Positions 34,801 to 49,800 of a DNA stretch of 64,000 nt are shown here, piece after piece (the stretch's first letter is position 1; every line of letters begins with the position of its first letter). A program made the position numbers and the translations under genes. Below the pieces are notes generated by a model. The model saw only the letters and a program-made list of their open reading frames with translations. It searched no databases and was not told the origin of the DNA. Origin of the DNA: Malachius bipustulatus (Eukaryota; Arthropoda; Insecta; Coleoptera; Melyridae); assembly GCA_910589415.1 (NCBI GenBank), contig OU342630.1, positions 13,859,867 to 13,923,866 on the forward strand, given 5' to 3'.

Positions 34801-37800
34801 TACAAAAAATGATGGGAGCTCTATCTTGATCTTCTATAGGAAACCATGGTGCTATGCTCTATCAAATACCTGTCGTATATCTAGATAGTATTTTTTTCCT
34901 CTAAGGATTTGTTTTTAATATGAACGACAAAAATATGAACACTGGGCGATGGTTGAGTGGTTCCGACGGAACCTACATTGATGATCCGGTATATTTTCGA
35001 TTACGTGATCTATTCTGTGGAGCACTGCAGGGTCGGCGAAACAGTTTAAATCGAGGTGGGGAGGAAATAGTGGTCAACCCCCCACTCTCCCTCCTTCCAG
35101 TGGCGAATCCATTCAAGTGGAGGCTCCAAGAGGTATAGATTTTGAGGCCCTTATTATTTAATTTAATTTTTATTATTAAGTTATTATTGACTAAGTTAAA
35201 AATTTATAATATGAAAAAGAAAAATTCTTTATGAGGTTCTATTATTGTGGCTAGAAGAAAACAGGAAGATACACTCCATTCTGGATGTTGGTCTATGAGT
35301 TTACGTGGAATTTACTGAAAGTACAAAAGAAAGAGGGAACAACTCTTTGCATGCGGAATTCCCCCCCCCCCCCCCCCCTGAATTCCAGGTGGTGATTACT
35401 TCATACCCAGAACAGGGCTTCTGCCAGCCCCCTGAGCACTAACTTTTCTAAAGTCTTCGAGATTGTCGGAAGAAGGCTTAAGGGTATGTACGAAGTCTTT
35501 TGGGTTTTTACCTGGCTTGGTTATTAAGATTACTTCCGCCATTTTTAATTGCTTGGGGAAGTAGTACTGAGCTGGACTCCCAAGATGGCATTGAACAGGG
35601 ACATCAGCATCTTAATGCCTTTCTTTTGGAAGCTCCTTCAACATTTTCGAGGTTATCTGATCGGCGCCCCGAGATTTTTTTAGGGAGGACATTTCCGACT
35701 TGATTTCTTCATATTCAAATACTTCGCCTCAGCAGTTATTATGTATGTGATCAAGTATTTCCTGGTTGGAGTGTCATCAGGAGTAAAAGTATCAGCAAGA
35801 TGTTCACCGAACTGATCAGCCTTTTCTCTATTACTTCGTACCTAAGGCCCAGAGAGAAGATAGTTTGCGAATTGGCGGGTTTGCTTGTGTTGTTTTTTTC
35901 TTTGCCTTCATAAGTCGATAAATTGACTTGTAACGATTGAGGCTTAGAATGAAGTCTTGGAATGACCTACTTTCTACTTCTTTTATCTTACTCTTAAGCT
36001 TATTACCTAGCCGATTTTAGAAGTTTCTGTCTGCTGGTGCATGACTGTTTGGTAATTTTTTTTCAAGCTCTCCTTTTTTCAACTATAATATTTTTTATTA
36101 CTGGTGGAATGTTCTTGATTCCAGTTTTGGTTCTTGACTAGCAATGGTGTGGCTTTGTGAGCTGGCAGTTGAAATGTTGAGATGAAATTGCTTGCAAAAG
36201 TTTTGAGGCTTATATTTAGATTAGCGTTCATTGATTACGTTTTTACACAGATTCCAATCGGTTTTGGGGTTATGTAGTCTTGGTGTTTTTTGTGTGACAA
36301 CAGAGAATAAGTCACAAATTAGCTCAATGTTGTATAGAGATTTGAGATACCATTGGTCACAAAGAAATCTAGTAAATGTGGGATTTTGTCTGGATCCGTT
36401 TGCCATTAGGTTAAGGTATCAGCAGATTTGATAAATATGAGTAGTTTCTTTCACTGATCGCCAGAAACTGTTATGTTATATGTCAAAACTGTGACTTTGA
36501 TTGCTGTGGCTTGTACACAGTTTTGCATATCCCTGTTGCTCATAATGGTCGACAGTAGTTTTAATTCCGACATTGGCAGTATCAACGGGATGATTGGTGT
36601 GGCAAAATCTGTATTGTGGTATTTTTAAGTGTGAATTTTCTGTTAGTTGTTTCACTAACCAGCATTATGTCTATTGACTGCTGGTGGAGGAAATTAATGA
36701 TTTTTTCTTTTATGCTGGTTTATGCCGTTGGCATTCCATAGGGCTATTCTGAGAAACTTAGCCATAACTTTTCCCCTATCAGCCCTGACAGCATGTTCAA
36801 AACCATACTATTTGTTGTAAAAGCTGGTTAAAAATATTTCTAAATTTGTTTTGAATTCCATGATGATGTATAAATTTAATCTGGCAATAATCTTTAATTG
36901 TTGGAGTTTTTGGAGAGAACGTTTTTAGAGTTAATGCTCCTGCTTGTCATGGTAAAATTTTTGTTATAGGTGAGTTCATATTATAACAAGGAAGCACTCG
37001 CGAAGAATTCTGGATTCATTATTCGTATTTTTTACCTTCTGCAATGGTCGTTATGACTTGGTAATTCGATTCGAGACGGTTCTCGGCTGACATGACACTC
37101 CTGACAGAAATGACATATTGCCAGGCCATTGTAACTGACAGCTCTACTAAATACCAAAGTGGTTCCATATTATGCGCGTGTTCGAGAACGTATTGTGCCT
37201 AGACACACATCAGTGAAGAAAGAGCATTAGTGGTGTCTGTGTATGTGTAAATAGAGAACAGCTGATTACATATATTTGGAGATTATTGTTATTAGCTATA
37301 GTTGTGCCAGAGAATAAAGAATTTTTGAAAGACTTTTAATTCGGTATTAATAAAGTGTAATACCCATAAAAGTCTCTCATAAAGGACCCCGCAGAATCCT
37401 TATGGAGATTGGCTCCTGGTTAGATTTGTTAATAGGAAGGTTACATTAAAATATCTGAATTATAACAGCAGAGTGCCAGCAGTAAAATATAACCAGATAG
37501 TTCTTGCTCACCTGTAAAGGGACTGGTTCTTCAAACAGCATTGGGTATTTCTGCCTCGGTCCGCACTCATAAGGAACTTCTTCAGTCTCAGCCAGAAGTT
37601 CACCGTCGCCTTCTTGTTCTCCGCCATCCGGCCCGATATCAAGCAATTTCAGTTTTGCTGTGTATTCACCTCGACCACCAAATAAACCAAAACCACCTAG
37701 AATAATAATTTTTTAGTTCCAAAAAGGCAGTTTCTTTGGTCAAAAATAAACAAAAAAAATTCGATTAATATATGTCTGCAAAAGTACTGTTTTCGAGATA

Positions 37801-40800
37801 TAGGGTGTCAAAAAAAAGATTATTTTTCGAGTTTTTTGAAGATATCTCAGGAACCATATTATAAGATACAAAGCTCAGCTTTTGTACAAATCTTATCATT
37901 GATATTAGCCACTTTTTGAATAATAACAAATTTTTTTTCATATGCCAGTGGCGAAGATTTTAGGGTTGCGGGAGGTTTTTTGCGTTTAATGTCCACGAGA
38001 CTGGGAAAATTTACATTTTAAAAGCGCAATTTTAACCACCAATATTATCTACACAAAGAAGTACTCCTGGTCATAATTGCTAACATGAGCCGTTTTCGAG
38101 AAAAACGACCATTTAGAATTAAAAACTCGCTTTGGATGTTTCAAAACATTTATCGTAAAATGAAAGGCAAAAATCTTCTCATTCCTGAAGTCAAAAAACT
38201 GGAAAAATAATCTTTGGCACTTCATACATTTAAAAGATTACCTCGTGAACCGGGCAAGTTATCCCTAAAAATTGTTCCTTTGATCTAGTTTCTGCAATTG
38301 TGTAATATTTTCTGTGCTTTACTTCAGAAAAAAAAGTATTGCTATTTGATTGCAAAAGAAGTGCATTGTAAAATTATATCAATAAATAATCTGAGTTGTT
38401 TTACACATAAGAATATTATGTAGTTATGGATGATAATAATTGTAATGACGTCGTTTAACAATGTTAGACTGGCATTACATGGTAGTGATGTTTGTGTTAC
38501 GCTGTTGAAATCAAGTATTTCTCATTATGCCATACCAGTATAATTTCTCGAAAATACTGTAACATGCATTACATTTATGGAGAATGCAGAGGAAAAGGCA
38601 CTGCTTTTACAAGTTTTCAATAAACGCCATGTTACTGTAATTTAACGGCCTTTAAGGGCACGTGCTGATACATTTTAATTTACGGTACGGATCTTTTAGA
38701 GCTCATGTGCAAAGCATAAGCTCAATGTAATCTATCCGAAAAATAAGTAACTAACCCATACAAGTCGATAACGTACCGCATTGTTAGCTATAAAAGAACA
38801 TTTGGTTGTGTCAGTAAGGGTCTTGGAAGACCCATATCATTGTATAGGAGAAAAATTTGAATATGGGCCTTAAAAGACCCGTATCGTGTATTTTGGGGAA
38901 AATTTAGAATAATACTTCTGAGATAAAATACTGTCTTTACAATTATCTTACCTCGGCTTTCCATGTTAAAAAAATAATGTAGACACTCATAAACAACTAT
39001 AATTATGGCCTATGTTCATCTATGGTCAATATCATATTAAAACTCAAATGAAAAAGACTGATGAGTGCAGTTTCGCCAAACGGATCGGGAAAGTCCCATT
39101 CCGTATATAAATAATAAATATGATAAATAATTGTGGATAAACATGTGCCTTTTTTATAGTAGTCTAAATTGTTTCCGGAATGGTTTTCTAATGAGTTAAG
39201 ATGTGCTGTATTTAATAAGAAAAATATCATAAGTTGTATAAGGAATACAAGCCGTAATTTTTTTATTCTTTGTTTAGGATGGAGAGGGGTAGATGTAAGA
39301 TATTGTTAGTGAGGGATCAAAAGATATGTGTCAGTAAGACTGAAGAGTCTGGCAGATCTAATCATAAACATTTTTTTAATTACATTAATTCTGTTAGTAA
39401 GGTGCATTCTATTCCTGAATCGATGCGTTTTGATGATCGAGAAGCTAATGGTGATTAAAGCTAATTTAAAAAAGTAATAATAAATTAATTTTTAATTTCT
39501 AAATACAAAATTCGATTTGTTTATATTTTATAAAATGTTTCATATTAATATTCAAGTTAAAATAAAAAAGACGGTAGTAACCGATAAGAAACCGAAACCA
39601 AGCCAACTGAAGAGATAAGACGGCGTTGTTTACGGTCAGAAACTAGCGTCACTGGTAAAATTTGTAATATTTTGATTCAAATAAAGGAATGTTGTTATTG
39701 TCAAGAAGAAGCAACCGGCAAAAAAAAGGGACGCGCACCGATAACATGGCGTTGTTTACGAGAAGATCGGCTATATAACCAGCGAACGAAAAACGAATCG
39801 AGGAGAGCGAATACAGACGTCTTAGGAAGTTGACCTTTGATATTCTGATGGCTCTCCGAATCCTCCCTAAGGAACGAAGTGTTGGAATGTTGATCCTCCA
39901 CTGATGTACTTTTAATCGAATACAGACGTCTTAGGAAGTTGACCTTTGATATTCTGATGGCTCTCCGAATCCTTCCTAAGGAACGAAGTGTTGGAATGTT
40001 GATCCTCCACTGATGTACTTTTAATCCGATCCCGAATCTCGCACGTTGCGCGAAATTCATCCAAGTTCACGCTGGAGCTAGGAAGTTGACCTTCCTCCAG
40101 GTGATTGACCAGAGCGCGCCCTCCGGGCTATCGAACGCAAATCAGTGGTAGCATGTTGCAGCCTGATTTAATTGTTCCGGAGTGGTGTCAATTCGTTTCC
40201 CTAGACGCTAGAATGTTGCTCTAGCGCCAAGTCACCGATCGAGATCTTCTACGTAAGCTGCACATGGAAGATCTAGTCGGCTAGACGTAAATTTAATCTT
40301 CCGTATATCGTATAATTGAAAGTTGATCAATTATGCGTTAGCAGAGATTTTATTCCCATGTAGTTTATTCGATTTGTAAATAATTTCATTTTTAATAAAG
40401 ATAATCAATTTTTAATAAAGATAATCAATTTTAAGTAATTAAAACGCCATAGAGCATTACTATTTCAATCAGGAATTATTATATTTAATTTACAACAAAA
40501 TAAAATCAAACTCATTTTTATTTCATTTCGAAATTATTGCCGCCTTGATAAAATACCAGTTTTTATTTAAGAATTACGGCATCGAGAAATCTTCGGTTAA
40601 TAAAAACCTTATCTGGATATCGACACAGCCGAGGTGTTACCTCTCTCACTCCCGTGCTACAGACGCTCCACGGGTAGGTGCATTTACTTTTATGAAACAA
40701 TATTTAGGTAGGTACTTTGGACAGTTATTACTTACCAAGCAATATATCGGTGTCAACCATGAACCTTATAGCTTCTACACTGTGTCCAGAATATCCCCAT

Positions 40801-43800
40801 CCGCCACCGTGACTTTCGAATCTGTTGACGTTCTGGAAATCCTCTTTGGAGTACTGCTTCCCCACTACCAGATGACGCTCGTCAACCTCCTCCTTAACGG
40901 CGGTCAAGTGCAAGTTGTGAGCTATGGACAACGTATCCAGACAGCACAAGAGATTGATTGCAGCTTGAAAACGGGTAATCTGACAATTTGTCACCACCGG
41001 CAAAGCCAGTTCTGGCGATAAGATGGAAAGCATGTTAAATTTCTCATCTACCACGTCATTGTCGAGGGAGATGTTCTTTGACGCTTTGACCTTGTAAGAG
41101 TGGTTGTTCTCTGTGAGTTTAGAAGCATCGGGGAGCTTGAGCTCGGTGGCTATGATGTTATAGCAGTTGACTTCATGGTTGGCATTGTTGTATGACCATA
41201 GAATGTTGTAGAGTGGATCCATGCACACGATCCTATTGCAGAAGTTCACTTGGTCGTCGCCCTTGAATGAGTTGCAATTGCCGTCTCGTTTATTAATTAT
41301 TAGGCATTTGAAGTTGCGGGCAGTTTCTTCTTTATTGGGAATGAGAACTGAAATTATTTCATTAGTTACACCACATGAGAATAAACTAAAATATGTATTT
41401 CTGAGAGAGATTGGAAATTACTGAATGTCTAATCACTCACCTATAGATGCCTTGTTGGCTGTAACGGTTGACCTGGCTATGCTGCTACTATTGATGAGAC
41501 TCTCGTCGATCTTGAGGAAGGTCTGGTCACCAGCGGCCCCCACCCAGGTGGCTCTACGTCCGTGTCTTGGCCCAATCCCAGGTACAGGAGCGGGAACACA
41601 GTACCAGGGACTTCGCGGATGGTTGTACCTTTGTCCACTGGCACTGCTCTGACCAGGCTGTGAAGTATCTTGAGGTGATTGGGACGGGCAAGGTCGACCC
41701 AGCTGACCTTTCTGCAAGTATTGCAAGTAAAAGGCAAGTTAATTTCACAATTTTAAATTCCTCAATATCATATTATTATTAAAAGATTTCGTTTAATGTC
41801 AATGGAGGAACTGCTAACCTGATAATTTCCAAAAGTGTAGACTTCACCCTTTGAAGTCAACACAACAGTGTGATTACTTCCAGCGGCAATGTGAACAGCA
41901 CTGCAGGGTAATTTAACCAACTGGATGGAGCTTTTTGCTAGGATATCGCCGCATCCCAGTTGTCCATACAGATTTGAACCAAAACTGTACACCTGAAATC
42001 CAAAACACAATTAGGGTATTCTTTCAGATTTACTATTTCTCTCTCCTTTATTTTATTCTGACCAATAAGCACTATACGTTTTCCTGACAACTGATTTCAA
42101 AGTGTAAAAAAAATCGGAAACAGGACAACGCTCAAGGGGCACGCGGCGACGAGAGAGGTGCACTAAATTCGTTATAATTTTTGATCTAATTGATTAAATT
42201 GAGTTTACAAAAATTTAAACGAGAGAACAATCTTGCAGGTAACAAGATATCATGTTTCCAAATGTGAAAAATTAAAAAAAAGTACATACAGGGTGTTAAA
42301 AAATAAGTATTGAATATTTGGAGAGGGTACAGTATGGACCAAAAGAAGTCAAAAAGTTTTAATAAAAATTGGTCAGCAAATTGACAATTTCGAAGATACA
42401 GAAGATTTTTCAAATTATTTTAACATTTTGCGTCTGCACATTATTTTTTTATTATTATTATGTACACACAAAGGATGGAAAGTATAAAAACCATAAATAC
42501 GTCTGAAGGGATCTGGCGAGTTGGATAAGCTTCAACATAAAAACGTCTGAGCTTTTCTGAATTTTAACTGATCCTTGCTGGTTAATAAAACATAATAAAA
42601 CATCCCTGTATACTACGTAAAAGATATTACATTACATGTTCAAGAAAATTCAGGAAAATTCTGGTAATTAAATTTGTTCCAATTCAATTCAATTTTATTA
42701 TTTTTTATTATATTATAATCCAGCAAAATCAAAAGTAAAAAAAATCAAGAGAAAACACAAAGTTCGTGGTGTGGCGACCACTTGTTAGCCCTAACGAAAA
42801 TATGAAGCAAAAACTTCTCACATATTCTGATGTGAGAGTGTAAATGGTAAATGTTAGAGTAAAAATAGTTCTTATCAAAAAATGAAGATCGCACAATTTC
42901 TTTCAACAAATAATGTTCCTGTATTTTTTTTTTCATAAGGCTGATCGTTTGTGATGTAGCGATTTCAAAAATAAAAATTTTTAATTGTCTTTTTCCACTG
43001 CACTCGAGCCTATACCTAATTCTTGCTGAACATTTAGCGATTCGGGGTAATTTGGCCGAAGCTTCCATATTCATTCAGTGATTCAGTAAAATATTGAATC
43101 CACACATTCCAAAATCCTAAAATAAATAAACCCGTAGGAGTCATGTCAAAATAATAATAAAATATCATTTTCTTATTGTTTGCATCTGAAAATACTTAAA
43201 ATAGATCATACCATATTATTAGGAATTAAAAAAACATTAAAAAATCAAATAAATAAGAAAAATCACGATTTTTTTTAATCATGATTTTTTCGAACCCTAA
43301 AAAATATACAAACAATAGTCTAAACTACCATTTAAACTACATTTACCCTTTTCAATTAACATAAAAATTCTGATAAAAAAGGTTTTTGCAATTTTTCTAT
43401 GGGTCATTTGTTAGTTTTGAGTAACAGATGAAGGAATGAAGAAAGCTTCATTTTTTACTAACTAAGAAACAAGTTCAATAATTTTACCTGTCCATTTTGA
43501 AGGAGAAGGACACTGTGGTGAAGACCGCAAGCAATCTGCACGACAGGACTTTCTGAAGGTATGGTGATCTTTGCAGGTGGTAATGAGGCGATTCGCGCTG
43601 CATCTCGTTCAATTTCAACTGCCGGCTGTTCTTTTACTTGAAAAGTATGGTCTTTATTTTAACAAAAACAAAAGAGATTATGTAATTTTTATCATATTTT
43701 TTATTTATACTTTATAGAGGGTGAGAAGGAAGGGTAAATTAATTGTACCGGGTGGGCATTTAAGAATGAACAGCGGCCATATCTTGGGAAATATTGATCC

Positions 43801-46800
43801 TACAGTTTCAAAATGAAAATTTTCCTGACAAAAGTGACTATGCGAAATGCAATGAAAATATTTTCTAGATGGTCGCACTTCCGGAAATACCGGAAGTTGA
43901 CACCTACTTCGTTATTTTAACGGGGACACCCTGTAAAATATTATATTTTTTAAATGTCTGAAGAAATCGAATACAGGTGGTTTTCACCACTGGAATTTAG
44001 ATTGAGCGGTTTATGAGTTATAAACAAGTGAAAATCGCAATTTTCCAACTTCAAAGCAGTGTAGAACTAGAACGGCTCAATATATCTAAAAACGGCTTAC
44101 ATGTCCCTATTTTAACTTTTTACAAGGTATCATACCATGGTTTGAATTTTTATACAGGGTGATGAAAATTACCAGATTTTTCATCACCCTGTAGAAAAAT
44201 TTAAACTACATAATATAATACCTTGTAAAAAGTTAAGATAGGGACATGTAAGCCGTTTTTAGATATATTGAGCCGTTCTAGTTCTACACTGCTTTGAAGT
44301 TGGAAAATTGCGATTTTCACTTGTTTATAACTCATAAACCGCTCAATCTAAATTCCAATGGTGAAAACCACCTGTATTCGATTTCTTCAGACATTTAAAA
44401 AAATATAATATTTTACAGGGTGTCCCCGTTAAAATAACGAAGTAGGTGTCAACTTCCGGTATTTCCGGAAGTGCGACCATCTTGAAAATATTTTCATTGC
44501 ATTTCGCATAGTCACTTTTGTCAGGAAAATTTTCATTTTGAAACTGTAGGATCAATATTTCCCAAGATATGGCCGCTGTTCATTCTTAAATGCCCACCCG
44601 GTACATATAAAAAATAATAATAAAAAAAAAACTCATGCTGTTTATGTGATTTTCAATTAATTTCCAGTAATAACAATAATTTTTTTCAAAAGTCATAATA
44701 ATTTTGTTATTCATAACAAAATTCCCTGCATGCAGAGCTGGGCAAAGTACTCGCTAAAAGTACTTCAAGTATCAAGTATCTTCATTCAGTACTTGCGATT
44801 TCAGGTGCAAGTATTACTTTAGTTGAATGAAAAGTAAGTACTTGAAGTACATTTAGTTACTTCACGTACTTGAAGTACTTTTAGTTACTTCAAGTACTTT
44901 TAGTGTAAGTACGACTTTTATATCAAGATTTTATAGCAAAACACACACAAGTCATGTGCATCGTCCTAATCATCGCGTTCTAATGAGATTCGCAAGGTAA
45001 TTGCTTTTTCAGTGAACTGTCAGAGATGGTAGTAAAAAATTGCAGATTTCTCCGAGAGAATCTCTGATGACATATTGAAAGTTGTATACTTTTCAGTCGT
45101 CAGGTGGCATTTGCCTTGCAAGTGACTATGTTTCCGACAAATCGTTTGCTTAAGTGCTTTGATTTTCTTTTTGATCGGCACACTCCTCTGGTGGTGTGTG
45201 TCAGACTGATGAGATGGAAATAACCATTGAAACATCGATGCCTCTGTCTTCACCATACCATTAGGGTAAATGTGTCGTTCAGAAAGCGTTATTGTTTTTC
45301 AACAATCGGATTGCTATAATTGATATTATTTCTAATTGATATAATAATTTATTATTATATCAATTTGTTTCACTGAAACCGTATATTGAATGCACAAGTT
45401 TCCCCTAAAACTTTCCCCATTTAACCTTTGCTGTAGGTGTAAAAGGAGCCGAGATTCCTGTATAGAGAAGCGAATCTGGGATACACTGTATACCGTGTGT
45501 CCCCGGATAAGTGAAACGACTCTTATAAAAGACAAAATTTTTTTGATTTTAATTTTAATTTTTTGGGGTTCAGCCCTGCTTGGCGAAAGAATAATTTCTA
45601 ACAAAATTTTAGTTTTGAAAAATCAAGCATGCCTTGGAAATTTCCAAGAAAACGGTTTTTCTGTTGAGTAAAGTGCCTGCTATGTGGCAAAAACGACAAA
45701 ATGTTATTTGAAAAAGTTGTCCAGAATCAACATTTAGGTCCGTATACCAAATTTCAAAATCATAGGCCAACTTTAATTTTTTAAATTTATTTTTATGTTT
45801 TATTTCACAAATCAAAGAATTTCATTTTGTAACAATGACTGCCACGGAAAAACCAAATTGTACCCATAGCAATAGCAATCTGTCAATATCAGTCTTTGTT
45901 ACAAAATGAAATTCTTTGATTTGTGAAAAAAAACATAAAAATAAATTAAAAAAATTAAAGTTGGCCTATGATTTTGAAATTTGGTATACGGACCTAAATG
46001 TTGATTCTGGACAACTTTTTCAAATAACATTTTGTCGTTTTTGCCACATAACAGGCACTTTACTCAACAGAAAAACCGGTTTCTTGGAAGTTTCCAAGGC
46101 ATGCTTGATTTTTCAAAACTAAAATTTTGTTAGAAATTATTCTTTAGCCAAGCAGGGCATAACCCCCAAAAATTAAAATTAAAATCAAAAAATTTTTGTC
46201 TTTTATAAGAGTCGTTTCACCTATCCGGGGACACACGGTATAAAATCTGGTAAGATTGCATTATTAATCCTTGTAAGGTCCCAAACTTCATTTCATCTAC
46301 TTATAATATTATTACTATTATCTAGTTTAATTATTATTATATGGCATGACAGAAACAATGGGAAGAATAGGAAGAGACCAGAAAAATATGCTTTCATAAT
46401 CCTCCCCCTTTTTTAAATTTCAGTACAAGAATCTGATTCCAATTCAAGTGAGAATCTGAATCAGGCTCTAATAGTGAAATAATGGAGGAGTAATAATGTC
46501 AGATTATGTTTCCAAAAATTTTTTTTTTAAACTGCTCTGCCACAATTTCATAATAATAATTACACTAGTTGAATTTCAGTATTTCGTATAACGTTTAAAG
46601 TACACCTACCTGTGCCAAGTGCATTAAGTTGTCTGACTTGATTGCTTGGCCTATGAAGTGGAGAGGCTGGTTTGATTGGTTTGATTTTAGCTGATTGCTT
46701 ACTTGGACCCGCACTTGATTTCTTGCTGCGGTTCTTCCTTTCGTCAAGTCGAACTTGAAGCTGATTAAATAAATATTTTTTTTATAAATAAATAAACAGT

Positions 46801-49800
46801 AGGTATGTTTAAATGCAAATTCAAGTTTTTTATTATACATTTCTAATGACTTAATTACAATTATTTAAGAGGGTATCCCATAACTAAAATAATAAATACA
46901 GGAAAATGGACCATGCATCCTCGATCTCTTTTTTTTTAGACAAAAATCAATGCGAAAACCAAAATTGGTTATTGTCTTTTGTTCTTGAGTTATTTTAGAA
47001 AACCTGATTTTCCGTTTTTTGATTTCATCTCGGTTATTAATGGAATTAGAATAAAATTATTTACACATTGTTGAAACATAGTAAGAAGTAAGAAGTATGT
47101 AGCGGGGGCTTCTATCAGGAACGAAAATTATGTATCAAAATTGCCAAGAAGAAAAGACTGATCCAAGCAGAAAAACTACAAAGGAAAGATGAATATAGTC
47201 TGTCCAGTGAGAGTTATCCGTTGTGATGCCACACTGATCCTGACTAAACAATTTGATTTAATTCGATTTGATTCATACACTTATTTCTAAGTCGAACCAG
47301 ATGTGGTATCGCAGTTCACGTCAGCGGCGTGTGTTGAGGAATAATGAATATCCCACAAATATATTATTTCGACAAGTTATTGACGAGGTAGAGCCTGGAA
47401 ACTTTTTGATAACAAAAATGTATAATGCAAGTAAGTAAGAATGATAATAATAAATTGTTATAATTATGATTAGAAATAGCATGTCACCTAACTGCTGGGT
47501 GGCGTTTAACCCCTACAGCCCGGTGATGCATCACTTGCATCATATTTGAAAATCCTAATACAAGCCTAATAGTTTGGAAAGTGAAGATGTACGCGAAAAA
47601 CGCCGAAACAGGTCGATTTTGTTATCGAGGGGAACATATTTTCGTGACAAACTTAACTACCCAAGTTCACCACCTTGGCAGGGGTAGCTACGCCTTTGCT
47701 TATCATCATAGGGTACAGCTATCGAGTGCTACATCATTTGAAAGCTACTTGAATTCTCTTTACAAAGATATCCAACATTTTGGGTTTCGCTTACATACAG
47801 GGTGGCCTAACGAAAACGTAACTCGCCCTAATAACTTGAAAACTGAAGATGTACGCGAAAAACACCGAAACAGGTCGATTTTGTTATCAAAGTAGGCATA
47901 TTTTCGTGACAAATTTAACCACCAAAGTTGACCCCCTTGGCAAGGGTAGCTACCCCATTGCTTATTATCATAGGGAACAGATATCGAGTGATGCATCATT
48001 TAAAATATACTTGAATTCTCTTTACAACGATATCCAACATTTTGTGTTTCGCTTACATACAGGGCGGCCCAACGAAAACGTAACTCGCCTTAATCACTTG
48101 TATGTAGGCCACCTGTATGCAAGCGAAACATCTTCTTCTGGTATTATGTTCTGCACGAACGAGTTCATGTCCTACTGTTTGTGAAAAAGAAGAACCTGAT
48201 GAAGTTTTCTGCCTCTTCGCCTTTTCATTCGATTCATGTTGCTTGCATATTTCTGAATAATTCGGAGAATTCTTCAAAAGTATTCCGTCACACAATTCTA
48301 ATGTGAAATTTCTCATTCTTATTTGTTTTTAATTTTTTATGGAATAGATCGATTTGGCATTCAGCACCATCCTCTGTAGTATGTGAAACCCAATCTTCTT
48401 GAACCAAGTATAACTCTTTCGTGCTGCATTATATGGTCCAAGGTCTTGGTCCGTGGCATCAACAGCACCCATGTTTGAATTATAGAGGTCCACATGGTGT
48501 GGCTTCTGCGAGATTATAGTGTTTTTAGCACTTTGGGAGTATTTATATTTTTCAATAAAACCAGCAGTCAATTTTGATGTAACGACGTAAACATCTCGTT
48601 TATCTTTGAACCTTACGACTAGGATATCCTCCTTCTTAACAAAGCACGATTGCCCAGGTTGTAATGGCAGTTCAGTGATTTCCTTAGGCACTCCTCTATT
48701 TGCCCTAATTGTCCCTGTCACATATGTATTTCGCGACAGCAAATATTCAACCCGGCGAACCGAGACATACCAGTTGTCAAGGACGACTTCTCGGCCTTCA
48801 TCGAGTGGATCCAACATCATATATACCACAACTCGTTCAGACATAGAAAGAGCAGCAGTTCCTGGAATATGCGAGATGTTGTAAATGTCTTTTCTGATGT
48901 ACAATGCGAAACTATATGTATATCCTCTGAACTTGGGATCACTAGGACACCAAACGAACAATTTGATCCCAAATCGTGACCTTTTAGATTTGATATATTG
49001 CTTGAAGTGTAGTCTGCCTTTATAAAGTACAAGGCATTCGTCTAGAGCACAGGTTTTACCTATATCAATTATTGTTTTGGTATTCTCCTTTATCATTGCG
49101 AAGAACATTGCAAGCCGTGTTAGGGGTTTGAATTTATCGAAGGCATGTGGATTCGTAAATCTTAACAATTTTAGAATAGACAGAAACCTATCCCTACTCA
49201 TTATGCTGGCAGAAAAAACTTGTGGCCCAGCCATAAGAAAGCCTTTTTTCCAGTAGTCACATAACTCTGGCAAATGGACGAGTCCTTGCATAAAAACCAG
49301 TGCCATAAAAACATACATCTCATTGACGGTCACTTCGTGCCAAACTAAATGATGAACTTTCATGTTTTTAGAGGTTTCTTCAACAAAGTACATTGCTGCA
49401 CGTTCGTTAGTCCATGTACACAAAGACGACACAACTTTTTGCGTAACTAATGCTTCAAAATATTGCAGAGGGGACATTATTTCTTCTAAAACTAGGGCTG
49501 GATGTAATTCATCTTGAATATTTGGCTCTATTAGATCCGTCATCCGCCTATCATCTTCGGTATGTGGTACGATTTTCCAATCACCAAAAGAAATAACCTC
49601 ATTTTCTAAGTCATTGTCACTTTGCACAGAATCATCAGAAAATGTGTCGTCGTCGGAAAAGTATCATTGGCTGGATCATACTCCACGTCACTATCATCGT
49701 CACTGAACATGGTTTTCCGTAATAATTCAGATAAACTATAAACTTCAATGTCACCACAAGATAAATAAATACTGTATGTACGGTACCTACTTATTATTTC

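Noticed and set aside
44343..44555. 70-codon minus-strand frame in the palindrome
   Set aside because: It recurs in inverted form in the left arm with a stop codon, has no known motif, and is explained by the foldback repeat.
45609..46122. Two similar 68-codon frames on opposite strands
   Set aside because: They are mirror copies in the arms of one foldback element and have no recognisable domain.
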